A stretch of DNA of 64,000 bases from an uncultured Porphyromonadaceae bacterium (GCA_900542765.1 UQOX01000012.1:1-64000); one strand, 5' to 3'; shown: positions 1-8,110, numbered from the stretch's first letter. The notes: generated by a model from the sequence alone, not told the origin. Made by a program: numbers and translations.

Positions 1-634
1 AATCGGCCACCACGAGGGCACTATCGCCGTCGTAGGTCGAGGTAAACGAGATACCTTTGCCATAGCCGGGGTCGCTGTCCCACCAATATTCGCAGAGCAG
101 CACGGCAGCTCCCTCGGCAGTCTCTTCGGGAACCAAAATCTCCCGATAGAGCGTCGGCGACCATTGGCCGTGATAATTCACGCGATAGCCGAGCGTGTGC
201 ATGCCGGGAGCCAAACTGTCGGACCGGAAATCGAACGACAAGGCAGCTTCGGTCCCGTCGTAGGGGGCGGTTGCCGAGAGTCCCTTGCCATAGCCGGGGT
301 CGCTGTCCCACCAATATTCACAGAGCAGCGTATCGCTCTCTGCCGGCGGGGCAACCATCACCTCGCGCAGTACCGTCGGCGACCATCGCCCACCGTTTTG
401 TATGCGCACACCCAGCAGATGCACGCCCGGCGAGAGACCGTCGGTCGACACCTCCATCTCCGACTCATTGCCCAGTTCGGTCGTTGCAAAAGCAACGGCA
501 CGGCCATAGCCGGGATCGGTGTCCCAAAAATATTCGCCCTCATAAGCCCAAGCCGGCACAGCCGCCACCAGCAGTATCCAAACCACAAGGCAGCACAGCA
601 ACGGCCTACGGGGCTTGCCGGGCCTGTTATTCAT
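1..634 (-). CDS. Secreted tandem-repeat protein (EYWWDSDPGYG repeats), partial, C-terminus beyond window
   Basis: The frame is open from the ATG at 634-632 to the window edge, giving 211 visible residues. An N-terminal hydrophobic segment (about residues 12-30, ending AWA) looks like a signal peptide. The mature part holds three copies of a motif E-Y-(F/W)-W-D-(T/S)-D-P-G-Y-G, near residues 34, 106 and 182, spaced roughly 70-75 residues. Each is followed by a stretch containing S-x-G-x-H and W-S-P-T, so the repeat unit is larger than the motif. The start overlaps the stop of the upstream beta-helix gene by 8 bases, which implies translational coupling and a shared role outside the cytoplasm. 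Proteins with this motif occur in Bacteroidales, but I know of no established function. A T9SS sorting domain could lie in the missing C-terminus; that is inference. Confidence 0.75.
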   Translation of the reverse strand, partial: MNNRPGKPRRPLLCCLVVWILLVAAVPAWAYEGEYFWDTDPGYGRAVAFATTELGNESEMEVSTDGLSPGVHLLGVRIQNGGRWSPTVLREVMVAPPAESDTLLCEYWWDSDPGYGKGLSATAPYDGTEAALSFDFRSDSLAPGMHTLGYRVNYHGQWSPTLYREILVPEETAEGAAVLLCEYWWDSDPGYGKGISFTSTYDGDSALVVAD

Positions 635-1667
635 TTTGGTTGACGATTTTGAGAGTGACTTTCAGTTTGTTGTCGCTTGTCTTGGTAGGAATCGACACTT
701 CGGTAATGTGGGGATAGAATTGCGGGATACCCGACAACACATAGGGCGTACTGCCGCCGAAGGCTCCACAGTCGCTACCGTCGGTAGCATAGCCTTTGGC
801 CGGACTGTCGGCCGACAGCATGAATCGGCGCTCCAACCCTTCGCCCCAGGCAAAGACATCGGTCAACGCCACATTCCCGACACATTTATTGTCGGTATAC
901 ACCGGGCTGGCATATTCGGGGTCGATATTTATCACGTTATTGGTAAAGGTGTTACCGAGCGACTCATCAAAATCTATTGTGCAAATATTCCGGTAGAACA
1001 CCGACTCTTCGTTCTCGACCTTGTATTCGGTATTGGTATTTATCACAATATTATTGTAAAATTCTGCATTTTCCACATTTACCAAATATTCGGATTTGCA
1101 ATTGTCATAAATCACGCAGTTCTTTATAGTTCCAGAAGAAGAAGCTATATATTCAATATGAATCCTCCCAGCTATAATACAATTAGAAACAACATAGTTA
1201 GTAGGGGCAGCTTTATTAGAATTATAAACACGAGTTAAATAACAATTTGTTATCGAAGCATTAGCTGCTTCATTTAGGTCTACAGACCCATAACATCTAT
1301 CTACTACACAATTATCGCCATAAACATCAACGATGCTCACCGAAACGCCTATGACACGACAGCCGTGACTATTCAAACTAAGATTGCCGGTAATGGAGGC
1401 CGAGGAGGTCTCCTTCCAGTCCTTGTTGTCGGCCAGCAGGTAACCGGTACCCACGATGGTAACCTGTTTGGTAATCGTCGTACCTTCATGCGCCCCGGGG
1501 TCGAGCATGAGCACGTCGCCCGATTTCACATCGAGGCTCGACATGGCGTCTTTGAGCGTAAGGAAATGCGCTTTGGCTTTGGGATTGCTATTGATGCGCC
1601 ACGTTGTGGCCGATGCGGCGGAACATACTCCCACGATGACCGCCAGGGAGAGAAGCAGTTTTTTCAT
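627..1667 (-). CDS. Secreted right-handed beta-helix protein
   Basis: This is a 346-residue protein. The ATG at 1667 starts a clear signal peptide (MKKLLLSLAVIVG..., cleavage near ASA-TT); an in-frame TTG 24 bases upstream is less likely. The body is rich in short hydrophobic strands with Asn and Cys turns (TNCYL, SNCII, KNCVIYDN, YNNIVI, TNNVINID), the pattern of parallel beta-helix proteins of the pectate-lyase fold, often glycan-binding or adhesive. I see no polysaccharide lyase active site that I could name. The last 40 residues (from about FYPHITEVS) look like a separate beta-strand domain. The segment around 1010-1370 is strikingly AT-rich compared with both ends of the gene, suggesting a replaced internal segment. 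It is the first gene of a two-gene overlapping unit with the repeat protein. Confidence 0.7.
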   Translation of the reverse strand: MKKLLLSLAVIVGVCSAASATTWRINSNPKAKAHFLTLKDAMSSLDVKSGDVLMLDPGAHEGTTITKQVTIVGTGYLLADNKDWKETSSASITGNLSLNSHGCRVIGVSVSIVDVYGDNCVVDRCYGSVDLNEAANASITNCYLTRVYNSNKAAPTNYVVSNCIIAGRIHIEYIASSSGTIKNCVIYDNCKSEYLVNVENAEFYNNIVINTNTEYKVENEESVFYRNICTIDFDESLGNTFTNNVINIDPEYASPVYTDNKCVGNVALTDVFAWGEGLERRFMLSADSPAKGYATDGSDCGAFGGSTPYVLSGIPQFYPHITEVSIPTKTSDNKLKVTLKIVNQNE

Positions 1668-1825
1668 ATATACATTGATAAAATTAAACAAAAAGCATAA
1701 TTCAATGATTATAAGAGCGATTTTTTAAAATTAGCACGCACGCATAAGGTAGTTAATTGATACCGTGAATTGCAAAAATATATAAAGATGCGACAAAGAA
1801 CAAACTTTATCGTAAAATTTTTATC

Positions 1826-1879
1826 AAAAAAAACAGCCCGTCTCCTGGGAAGGAGTCGGTCGAGACATCGGCAGGCTGT
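1826..1879 (-). terminator. Probable rho-independent terminator downstream of ssb
   Basis: On the minus strand, ACAGCC and GTCTC pair with GAGAC and GGCTGT around an inner CTCC/GGAG hairpin. The structure is followed directly by a run of eight T (A-run 1826-1833 on the plus strand). It lies 73 bases past the ssb stop. Confidence 0.65.
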
Positions 1880-1897
1880 ATGTATAAAACAGTATGA

Positions 1898-1919
1898 GCC
1901 GCATGATTGTTCATGCGGC
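1898..1919. repeat. Perfect 9-bp inverted repeat after ssb
   Basis: GCCGCATGA (1898-1906) pairs exactly with TCATGCGGC (1911-1919) across a 4-base loop. No long T-run follows on either strand. It sits between the ssb stop and the stronger terminator at 1826-1879, so it may be an auxiliary mRNA 3-prime hairpin. Confidence 0.5.
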
Positions 1920-1951
1920 CCATCACTATTATCAAGGAAAAACGGGAGGAA

Positions 1952-2407
1952 TCAGAACGGCAGGTCGTCGGTAGCATCACCGGGGGTGAAGGTGGGAGCC
2001 TTGGGGGCTGCGGGTTGCGACGGAGCCGCCGACTGAGGAGCCGGAGCATCGCCCGTGCCCGACTGGGGTTGGTCACCGCGACGGCCCAGGAGCTGCATGT
2101 TGTCACCATAAATCTCGGTGATGTAACGGGTAGCACCGTCGACTTCATAGGAGCGGGTACGAATGCGACCTTCGATATAGAGCTGCGAGCCTTTGCGCAC
2201 ATACTTCTCGGCCGTCTCGGCCAAGCCGCGCCACAAGACGATGTTGTGCCACTCGGTGCGTTCGGGAACCTCCACGCCCGAACGGGTGGTATAGCCGCGT
2301 TCGCTCGTTGCCAGGGGGAAATTGGCCACGGCCACATTGTTGTCGACATATCTTACCTCGGGATCTTTGCCCACGTTGCCTATAAGAATGACTTTATTGA
2401 CTGACAT
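1952..2407 (-). CDS. ssb: Single-stranded DNA-binding protein
   Basis: This 151-residue protein binds ssDNA during replication, repair and recombination. The OB fold spans residues 1-105, opening MSVNKVILIGNVGKDPEVRY, with the family motifs TEWHNIVLWRGLAETAEKYV and KGSQLYIEGRIRTRSYE. A Gln/Pro/Ala-rich linker follows, then the acidic tip DDLPF that recruits partner proteins. Length is normal for bacterial SSB. The gene is monocistronic, flanked by its own terminator and by a 244-base gap on the upstream side. It sits beside the arginine operon without an obvious functional tie. Confidence 0.97.
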   Translation of the reverse strand: MSVNKVILIGNVGKDPEVRYVDNNVAVANFPLATSERGYTTRSGVEVPERTEWHNIVLWRGLAETAEKYVRKGSQLYIEGRIRTRSYEVDGATRYITEIYGDNMQLLGRRGDQPQSGTGDAPAPQSAAPSQPAAPKAPTFTPGDATDDLPF

Positions 2408-2586
2408 ATTGTATTGTTTTTAAGTTGGTTTGCAAATATACGCGAAAGCGGTTGCAATCGCAAGTCCGGGCGAGAAATTCTCGCCGGTGTGTTGAAAAGT
2501 CTTCTTCGCGGTCGACAACGTGACAGGCAGGGACGAGAGGCCCGCCTGCCGTTGCCCGTCACGAGAACCGCCACGGTCCGTGTCGG

Positions 2587-2621
2587 AAAAACGCGGGCCG
2601 GCTGAGTGCAGCCGGCCCGCG
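2587..2621 (-). terminator. Rho-independent terminator of the arginine operon
   Basis: A perfect 12-bp GC-rich stem (2592-2603 with 2610-2621, loop of 6) is followed on the minus strand by TTTTT. It lies about 30 bases past the proC stop and ends the argR-to-proC transcript. Confidence 0.85.
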
Positions 2622-2651
2622 GAGAGACAGGGTATCTGATGCTGAAAAGAG

Positions 2652-3422
2652 TCAGAGGCAAGCCTTCATGGCTCGAATGATGGCCGACGAGAAACCGGCA
2701 TGGTCGAGCTCGTTGAGCCCCTTGATGGTAACGCCACCGGGGGTGGTCACCTTGTCGATTTCGACAGCGGGGTGGGTATCGTTGTTGAGAATGAGCTCGG
2801 CCGCCCCCTTGACCGACTCGGCAATCATCTTCATGGCCGCCCGGGGAGCGATGCCCATCTCGACACCGGCCTCGGTGGCGGCATGGATATACTTCAAGAC
2901 ATAGGCAATGCCGCACGAAGTGAGGATCATGGCTGCCGTCATCTGCGACTCGGGAATGATCATGGCCAGCCCCAACTCGTTGAAGAGGGAGAGTATCGTC
3001 TGCTCCTGTTCGGGAGAGGCATTGCGCGAAGCGATGAGGGTCATGCTGGCGAGCTCCGAGATGGCCGTGTTGGGAATCATGCGGAAAATCGTCCGCTCAT
3101 ACCCGAGACTCTCGACCAACTGGTCGAAGGCGACTCCGGCGGCAATCGACACGACCACCTGTTCGGGACGGAAGGTGACAGAGCGCACCACCATGTCGAC
3201 CAGCCAGGGTTTCACGGCAAGAATCACCCAATCGGCCGCATCGACAGCCTGCTGGTTGTCGGCCGTAGTTTTCAAGGCAGGGTCGAACGCCTGCAAATCG
3301 GCGAGTTTCTGCGCCGACGGGTCGGCCACCCAAATGTCGGCAGCCGCCACGACGGTGCCCCGGGAAAGCCCGCGAGCCATGGCGCCGCCCATGTTACCGG
3401 CGCCGATAATAGCTATTTTCAT
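2652..3422 (-). CDS. proC: Pyrroline-5-carboxylate reductase
   Basis: This 256-residue enzyme catalyses the last step of proline synthesis, reducing 1-pyrroline-5-carboxylate with NAD(P)H. The N-terminal Rossmann motif is IGAGNMGGAM (residues 6-15). The C-terminal dimerisation helices contain the family signature around TPGGVTIKGLNELD (about residues 226-239). Length matches the family (about 260-270). It is the last gene of the arginine operon, 2 bases after argD, and is followed by a strong terminator. Pairing proC with arginine genes is sensible, because glutamate semialdehyde and ornithine metabolism meet here. Confidence 0.95.
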   Translation of the reverse strand: MKIAIIGAGNMGGAMARGLSRGTVVAAADIWVADPSAQKLADLQAFDPALKTTADNQQAVDAADWVILAVKPWLVDMVVRSVTFRPEQVVVSIAAGVAFDQLVESLGYERTIFRMIPNTAISELASMTLIASRNASPEQEQTILSLFNELGLAMIIPESQMTAAMILTSCGIAYVLKYIHAATEAGVEMGIAPRAAMKMIAESVKGAAELILNNDTHPAVEIDKVTTPGGVTIKGLNELDHAGFSSAIIRAMKACL

Positions 3423-3424
3423 GA

Positions 3425-4558
3425 CTATGCGTTAGGGGGTAAAACTTTCTTGAAACGTTCGATAAACTCGGCGGCCTCCTGCATCGAGAGACAGAGAGGA
3501 GGCAGCAGACGTATCACATTGGTACCGGCCACACCCGTGAATACCTTATGGTCGAAGAGCAGCGACGTGCGCAGCTCCTTGATGGGAGCGTCAAACTCGA
3601 TGCCTATCATGAGACCGCGACCGCGCACCTCCTTGATGCCGGGCAAGCGGCGAAGTTCGTCGATGAGCCAGGCACCCACCCGACCGGCATTTTCGACGAG
3701 ATGCTCCTGCTCCATGACATCGAGCACGGCGATGGCAGCGGTGCAAGCCATGTGGTTGCCGCCGAAGGTGGTTCCCAACATTCCGTAGAAGGGGGTGAAC
3801 ATGGGGCTGATGAGCAATCCGCCGATGGGAAATCCGTTGCCCATGCCCTTGGCCATGGTGATGATGTCGGGACGAATGCCGGCATACTGGTGGGCAAAGA
3901 ACTTGCCGCTGCGGCCATATCCCGATTGTATCTCATCGACGATGAGCACGGTGGCGGTGTCGGTACATACCTGGCGCAACTGACGCAGGAAATCGTCAGA
4001 GGGCAACTGTATGCCGCCAACGCCCTGTATGCCCTCGATGACCACGGCGCACACATCGCCCTCGGCCAACTCGCGACGCACGGCCTCGATGTCGTTGAGA
4101 GGGAGATAGACGACCTCGAAAGTGTGGTTTATCGGCGCAATGATTTTGGGGTTGTCGGTCACATTCACCGCAGCCGAAGTACGGCCGTGGAAAGAGTGCG
4201 CAAACGAGACGACTTTCTTCTTTCCCGTGTGGAACGAGGCCAGCTTCAAGGCATTCTCATTGGCTTCGGCACCCGAATTGATGAGGAAGAGGCTGTAATC
4301 GTCGTAACCCGACGCACGGCCCAACTTCTCGGCCAACTCGGTCTGCAACTTGTTGACCACCGAATTGGAATAGAAGGCCAACCGGTTGAGTTGCGCCGTG
4401 AGTTTCTCGACATAATAGGGGTGGGTGTGCCCTATCGAAATCACGGCGTGGCCGCCGTAAAGGTCGAGATATTCATTACCCTTGTCGTCATAAACATGAC
4501 ACCCTTTTCCCTGCACGACATTGATGTCGAAGAGAGGATATACATCAAATAATTTCAT
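3425..4558 (-). CDS. argD: Acetylornithine (or succinylornithine) aminotransferase
   Basis: This 377-residue class III PLP-dependent aminotransferase acts in arginine synthesis, converting N-acylglutamate semialdehyde to N-acylornithine. Visible features are NSGAEANENALKLA (residues 94-107) of the PLP phosphate site, VDEIQSGYGRSG (207-218) and the Schiff-base lysine K237 in MAKGMGNGFP. In Bacteroides fragilis the pathway uses succinylated intermediates, with ArgF-prime acting on N-succinylornithine, so the true substrate here may be the succinyl form; sequence alone does not decide. It lies between argC (22 bases) and proC (2 bases) in one operon. Confidence 0.94.
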   Translation of the reverse strand: MKLFDVYPLFDINVVQGKGCHVYDDKGNEYLDLYGGHAVISIGHTHPYYVEKLTAQLNRLAFYSNSVVNKLQTELAEKLGRASGYDDYSLFLINSGAEANENALKLASFHTGKKKVVSFAHSFHGRTSAAVNVTDNPKIIAPINHTFEVVYLPLNDIEAVRRELAEGDVCAVVIEGIQGVGGIQLPSDDFLRQLRQVCTDTATVLIVDEIQSGYGRSGKFFAHQYAGIRPDIITMAKGMGNGFPIGGLLISPMFTPFYGMLGTTFGGNHMACTAAIAVLDVMEQEHLVENAGRVGAWLIDELRRLPGIKEVRGRGLMIGIEFDAPIKELRTSLLFDHKVFTGVAGTNVIRLLPPLCLSMQEAAEFIERFKKVLPPNA

Positions 4559-4580
4559 AATCGCACGTTTTAATGTTCGG

Positions 4581-5549
4581 TCAGAAGGCCGACGGTTTGA
4601 GTTTGAGACCGGCCACCTCGGTGAGGCCGAAAAGCAGGTTCATATTATGCACGGCCTGCCCCGACGCACCTTTGAGCAAATTGTCGATAGCGGTGAGGAT
4701 AAGCAGTTTGTCGCCATGCTTTTCGAGATGAATCAGGCACTTGTTGGTATTGACGACCTGTTTCAGGTCGAGATTGGCATCGGTCACGAAGGTAAACGAA
4801 TGGTCGTCGTAATACTCCTCATACAAGCGGCGTATCACGGAGAGTTCGACAGGGCAGTCGGTATACATCGAGGCAAAGATACCGCGGGCAAAGTCACCTC
4901 GCACGGGAATGAAGTTGAGGTCGGTCGAGAAACTCTGCTGCAACCGGGAGAGGCTCTGGCGTATCTCGGGCAGGTGCTGGTGGGTAAACGGCTTATACAC
5001 CGACAGGTTGTTGTTGCGCCAACTGAAATGCGACGTCGCCGAGGGCTTCTGCCCGGCACCGGTGCTTCCGGTGATGGCGGTGATGTGCACGGGATTGTTG
5101 AGCAGCAGATTCTTGGCCAACGGCAGAAGTCCCAACTGTATGGCGGTGGCAAAGCAACCGGGATTGGCAATGTGGCGGGCACGAATGATGCGTTTGCGGT
5201 TCAACTCGGGAAGACCGTAAACAAAATCATGTTCCTCGCTCTCGATGCGATAATCCATCGAGAGGTCGACCACGCGCAACGCTTCGGGCAACGTGTGCGA
5301 CTCCATGAACTTGCGAGTGTCGCCGTGCGCGGTGCAGAAGAAAAGGCAGTCGATGGCGTCGAGCGGGAGCTCATCGGTAAAGACCAGATCGGTCTCGCCA
5401 TAAAGGCCGCTGTGCACATCGGTAATGCGGTTTCCGGCATTGCTGGCGCTGTTTACAAAGATAATCTCCACATCGGGGTGGTTGAGGAGCAATCGCAACA
5501 ACTCGCCTGCGGTGTATCCGGCACCGCCTATGATTCCTACTTTTATCAT
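4581..5549 (-). CDS. argC: N-acetyl-gamma-glutamyl-phosphate reductase
   Basis: This 322-residue NADPH-dependent enzyme reduces N-acylglutamyl phosphate to the semialdehyde. I use the ATG at 5549 (MIKVGIIGGAGYTAGELLRLL), which places the Rossmann motif at residues 6-16; an in-frame start 24 bases upstream adds residues unlike the family. The catalytic cysteine is C132 in ANPGCFATAIQLGLLPL. The acidic motif GSTGAGQKPS follows. It lies in the arginine operon between the PspC-like gene and argD. Confidence 0.95.
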   Translation of the reverse strand: MIKVGIIGGAGYTAGELLRLLLNHPDVEIIFVNSASNAGNRITDVHSGLYGETDLVFTDELPLDAIDCLFFCTAHGDTRKFMESHTLPEALRVVDLSMDYRIESEEHDFVYGLPELNRKRIIRARHIANPGCFATAIQLGLLPLAKNLLLNNPVHITAITGSTGAGQKPSATSHFSWRNNNLSVYKPFTHQHLPEIRQSLSRLQQSFSTDLNFIPVRGDFARGIFASMYTDCPVELSVIRRLYEEYYDDHSFTFVTDANLDLKQVVNTNKCLIHLEKHGDKLLILTAIDNLLKGASGQAVHNMNLLFGLTEVAGLKLKPSAF

Positions 5550-5577
5550 AAAAACATTTTTTATTCCCCACACCGTC

Positions 5578-5775
5578 TTACCGGGGCGAGGCAGGGATTA
5601 CAAAGATTAAACAGACATAGAGCAAAAGGCCCACAAACACGGTGAAGAGCGAGAGCACCACATAGGCGACACGCACCAACGTGGGGTCGACGTCGAAATA
5701 TTCGCCCAAGCCGCCGCAGACACCGGCAACAATCCGGTTGTCGGTCGAGCGATAAAGTTTTTTCACCGGCGGCAT
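5578..5775 (-). CDS. PspC-domain small membrane protein
   Basis: This 65-residue protein consists only of a PspC domain: a basic N-terminus with RIVAGVCGGLGEYFDVDPTLVR (about residues 14-35), then one hydrophobic segment VAYVVLSLFTVFVGLLLYVCLIFVI. PspC domains are membrane parts of envelope-stress (phage-shock) systems, but many stand-alone Bacteroidetes copies have no assigned job. It starts 3 bases after the argG stop and ends 28 bases before argC, so it must be cotranscribed with arginine genes. No link to arginine synthesis is evident. No pspA or pspB homologue lies nearby. Confidence 0.88.
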   Translation of the reverse strand: MPPVKKLYRSTDNRIVAGVCGGLGEYFDVDPTLVRVAYVVLSLFTVFVGLLLYVCLIFVIPASPR

Positions 5776-5778
5776 GGT

Positions 5779-6984
5779 TCAGAGCTCCTCGTCTTTGTGG
5801 TTGGCATAATATACCCGCAGCGGGGTGGAAGTCACCTTGATGAAACCTTTGGCGTCTTCGGCCGTCCAGCCCTTCTGCATCTCGCCATACTCGCCGAACT
5901 TGGTCTTTACCAAGTCGTCTTTCGAGTCGACGCCCACGGTCGAGAACGAGAGGGGACGCAGTTCGAGAATGACCGTACCGTTGACATTGCGTTGCGAACT
6001 TTGCAACATGGCCTCGATGTCGCGCATGACCGGTTCGAGATATTGGCTCTCGTGCAAGAACATGCCATACCAGTTGGCCACCTGGTCTTTCCAGTACTGT
6101 TGCCACTTGCTGAGGGTGTATTTTTCGAGGAAGCGGTGTGCTCCGATGATGAGCATGGGTGCGGCAGCCTCGAAGCCCACACGGCCCTTGATGCCGATGA
6201 TGGTGTCGCCCACATGCATGTCGCGGCCGATACCGTAGGCCGAGCCGATTTCCTCGACTTTCTGAATGGCCTTTATGGGGTCGTCATAGGTCTCGCCGTT
6301 GACGCCGCAAAGCTCGCCGTTCTTGAATTCGAGACGCAACTCTTCGCTGCCGGTCTTGGTGACTTGTTTGAGGTAGGCGCTCTCGGGCAATCCCTGTTTC
6401 GAGTCGAGTATCTCGCCGCCGCAAATCGAGGTGCCCCACAGACCTACGTTGTAGGAGTATTTGAGTTTGGTCCAGTCGGCCGCAAAACCGTGCTGGTTGA
6501 GGTAGTCGATTTCATACTGGCGGGTAAGGGCCATGTCGCGCGTGAGGGTGATGATTTCGACACCGGGCGTGAGCACAAGGAATGTCATGTCGAAACGTAT
6601 CTGGTCGTTACCGGCTCCGGTCGAACCGTGTGCAATGGCGTCGGCACCGATTTCCTTGGCGTAACGGGCGATGGCCAGTGCCTGGAAGATGCGCTCCGAA
6701 CTTACCGAGATGGGATAGGTGCCGTTGCGCAGCACGTTTCCGAAGACCATGTATTTAAGGCTCTTCTCGTAATACTCCTGTGTGACATCGAGAGTGACAT
6801 ATTTGACGGCGCCCAGCTTATAGGCGTTTTCTTCGTTTTGCTTCAATTGCTCGGCACTGAAACCTCCGGTGTTGGCACAAGCGGCATATACTTCATAGCC
6901 TTTTTCCTTGGCCAGATACATGACGGTAAACGAGGTGTCCAATCCGCCGCTGAAAGCGACGACAACTTTCTTTTTCTTTTCCAT
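5779..6984 (-). CDS. argG: Argininosuccinate synthase
   Basis: This 401-residue enzyme joins citrulline and aspartate with ATP to form argininosuccinate. The ATP pyrophosphatase loop AFSGGLDTS is at residues 10-18. Further family blocks are GSTGAGNDQIRFD (ATP/citrulline region) and the C-terminal tetramerisation part. Length is typical (about 400). It follows the GNAT gene by 14 bases in the argR-initiated operon. argH, argB and argF are not in the window, so the operon covers only part of the pathway. Confidence 0.96.
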   Translation of the reverse strand: MEKKKKVVVAFSGGLDTSFTVMYLAKEKGYEVYAACANTGGFSAEQLKQNEENAYKLGAVKYVTLDVTQEYYEKSLKYMVFGNVLRNGTYPISVSSERIFQALAIARYAKEIGADAIAHGSTGAGNDQIRFDMTFLVLTPGVEIITLTRDMALTRQYEIDYLNQHGFAADWTKLKYSYNVGLWGTSICGGEILDSKQGLPESAYLKQVTKTGSEELRLEFKNGELCGVNGETYDDPIKAIQKVEEIGSAYGIGRDMHVGDTIIGIKGRVGFEAAAPMLIIGAHRFLEKYTLSKWQQYWKDQVANWYGMFLHESQYLEPVMRDIEAMLQSSQRNVNGTVILELRPLSFSTVGVDSKDDLVKTKFGEYGEMQKGWTAEDAKGFIKVTSTPLRVYYANHKDEEL

Positions 6985-6998
6985 ATTTCGATTTTTAT

Positions 6999-7574
6999 TT
7001 ATTCTTCGTGGTGGTGATGATGTTCTTTCTCCTGATGGGCCTTGGGGTCATAAAGCATGGCGGTGCAGATGCAGAATTTGCGGTTTTTCGCCACGAGAAT
7101 GTCGTGGTTGATGCACCCTTCGCAACCGCGCCAGAAGGCTTCGTCGTCGGTGAGCTCGTTGAAGGTGACGGGCACATAGCCCAACTCGGTATTCATCTTC
7201 ATGACGGCGGCACCGCTGGTGAGCGAGAATATTTTTGCCCACGGCCATCGCAAACGGGCCAACTGGAAAGAAGCCTGCTTGATGCGCTTGGCCAAGCCGA
7301 GCCCGCGATATTTGGGGTGAACGATGAGTCCCGAGGTGGCCACATATTGCTTGTTGCCCCACGACTCGATATAGGTAAATCCCGCAAAGTCATCTCCGCA
7401 CAAGGCGATGATGGCTTTTCCCTCTTTCATCTTCTGGGCCACATACTCGTGCGTGCGCTCGGCAATGCCGGTTCCACGCACTTTGGCAGCCTCTCTGATG
7501 GTGTCGAGTATCGTATCGACATACACCTCATGGGAGGCATCGGCAACCATCACTTCAATATCCTGAGATTCCAT
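6999..7574 (-). CDS. GNAT-family N-acyltransferase of the arginine operon (candidate N-acylglutamate synthase)
   Basis: This 191-residue GNAT protein has the acetyl-CoA loop in SGLIVHPKYRGLGLAKRIK (motif A, about residues 86-104). A later cysteine-bearing segment (EAFWRGCEGCINHD) and a short tail, HQEKEHHHHHEE, with five consecutive histidines complete it. Its place between argR and argG suggests it supplies the first step, N-acylation of glutamate, for which no other enzyme is seen here. The acyl donor (acetyl or succinyl) cannot be told from sequence. The His-rich tail may bind metal. The family assignment is firm; the substrate is inferred from context only. Confidence 0.8.
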   Translation of the reverse strand: MESQDIEVMVADASHEVYVDTILDTIREAAKVRGTGIAERTHEYVAQKMKEGKAIIALCGDDFAGFTYIESWGNKQYVATSGLIVHPKYRGLGLAKRIKQASFQLARLRWPWAKIFSLTSGAAVMKMNTELGYVPVTFNELTDDEAFWRGCEGCINHDILVAKNRKFCICTAMLYDPKAHQEKEHHHHHEE

Positions 7575-7603
7575 TTTTAATTTTGAATAAGTCGAATGTA
7601 TTT

Positions 7604-8083
7604 TTATAACTGAATATTCGGTATCACTATGCGCAATGCCTCAACGGCTTTTTCGGGGGTCACCCCTTCGCGCAGGATAAGCAACACGGTGTCGTCACCG
7701 GCGAGGGTTCCCAACAACTCGGGCAGCGTGTGCGCGTCGATATCGGAGGCCGTGCTGCCAGCATAGCCGGGGCGGGTCTTTATAACTGCCATGTTGCCCG
7801 AAAAAGAGATGGAGAGAAAACCGTTGGAAGCAGCCAATGAGCCTCCTCGTGTAATCCTGGGGCGACGCGACAACCCGGCCAACTCGGGAAGAATATACTG
7901 GTATCCGCCGGCCGGCAAAGACACTTTCACGATTTGTAACTGCTTCAAGTCGCGCGACAAAGTGGCTTGCGTCAAGTCAAACCCTTGCTCACGCAAGCGC
8001 TGCAAAAGTTCTTCTTGTCCACCCACACGATTGGCACTCACAATCGATTTTATAGCTTCCAATCTATTGACTTTGTCTTTCAT
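7604..8083 (-). CDS. argR: Arginine repressor
   Basis: This 159-residue transcription factor combines an N-terminal winged helix (QEELLQRLREQGFDLTQATLSRDLKQL, DNA recognition near residues 23-50) with a C-terminal arginine-binding hexamerisation domain (LPELLGTLAGDDTVLLI). I prefer the ATG at 8083 (MKDKVNRLEAIKSIV) by fit to the family; an ATG at 8092 adds three residues and remains possible. It heads the operon, so it probably represses its own promoter. A palindromic AT-rich box overlaps the predicted promoter just upstream. Confidence 0.94.
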   Translation of the reverse strand: MKDKVNRLEAIKSIVSANRVGGQEELLQRLREQGFDLTQATLSRDLKQLQIVKVSLPAGGYQYILPELAGLSRRPRITRGGSLAASNGFLSISFSGNMAVIKTRPGYAGSTASDIDAHTLPELLGTLAGDDTVLLILREGVTPEKAVEALRIVIPNIQL

Positions 8084-8110
8084 ATCGTGCATATTTATTC
8101 TTTGAGGCGG

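Noticed and set aside
5797..7017. Long open frames opposite argG, argD, mraY, murE, ftsI and other genes
   Set aside because: These are antisense shadows produced by GC-rich codon use; the opposite strand carries clear conserved proteins.
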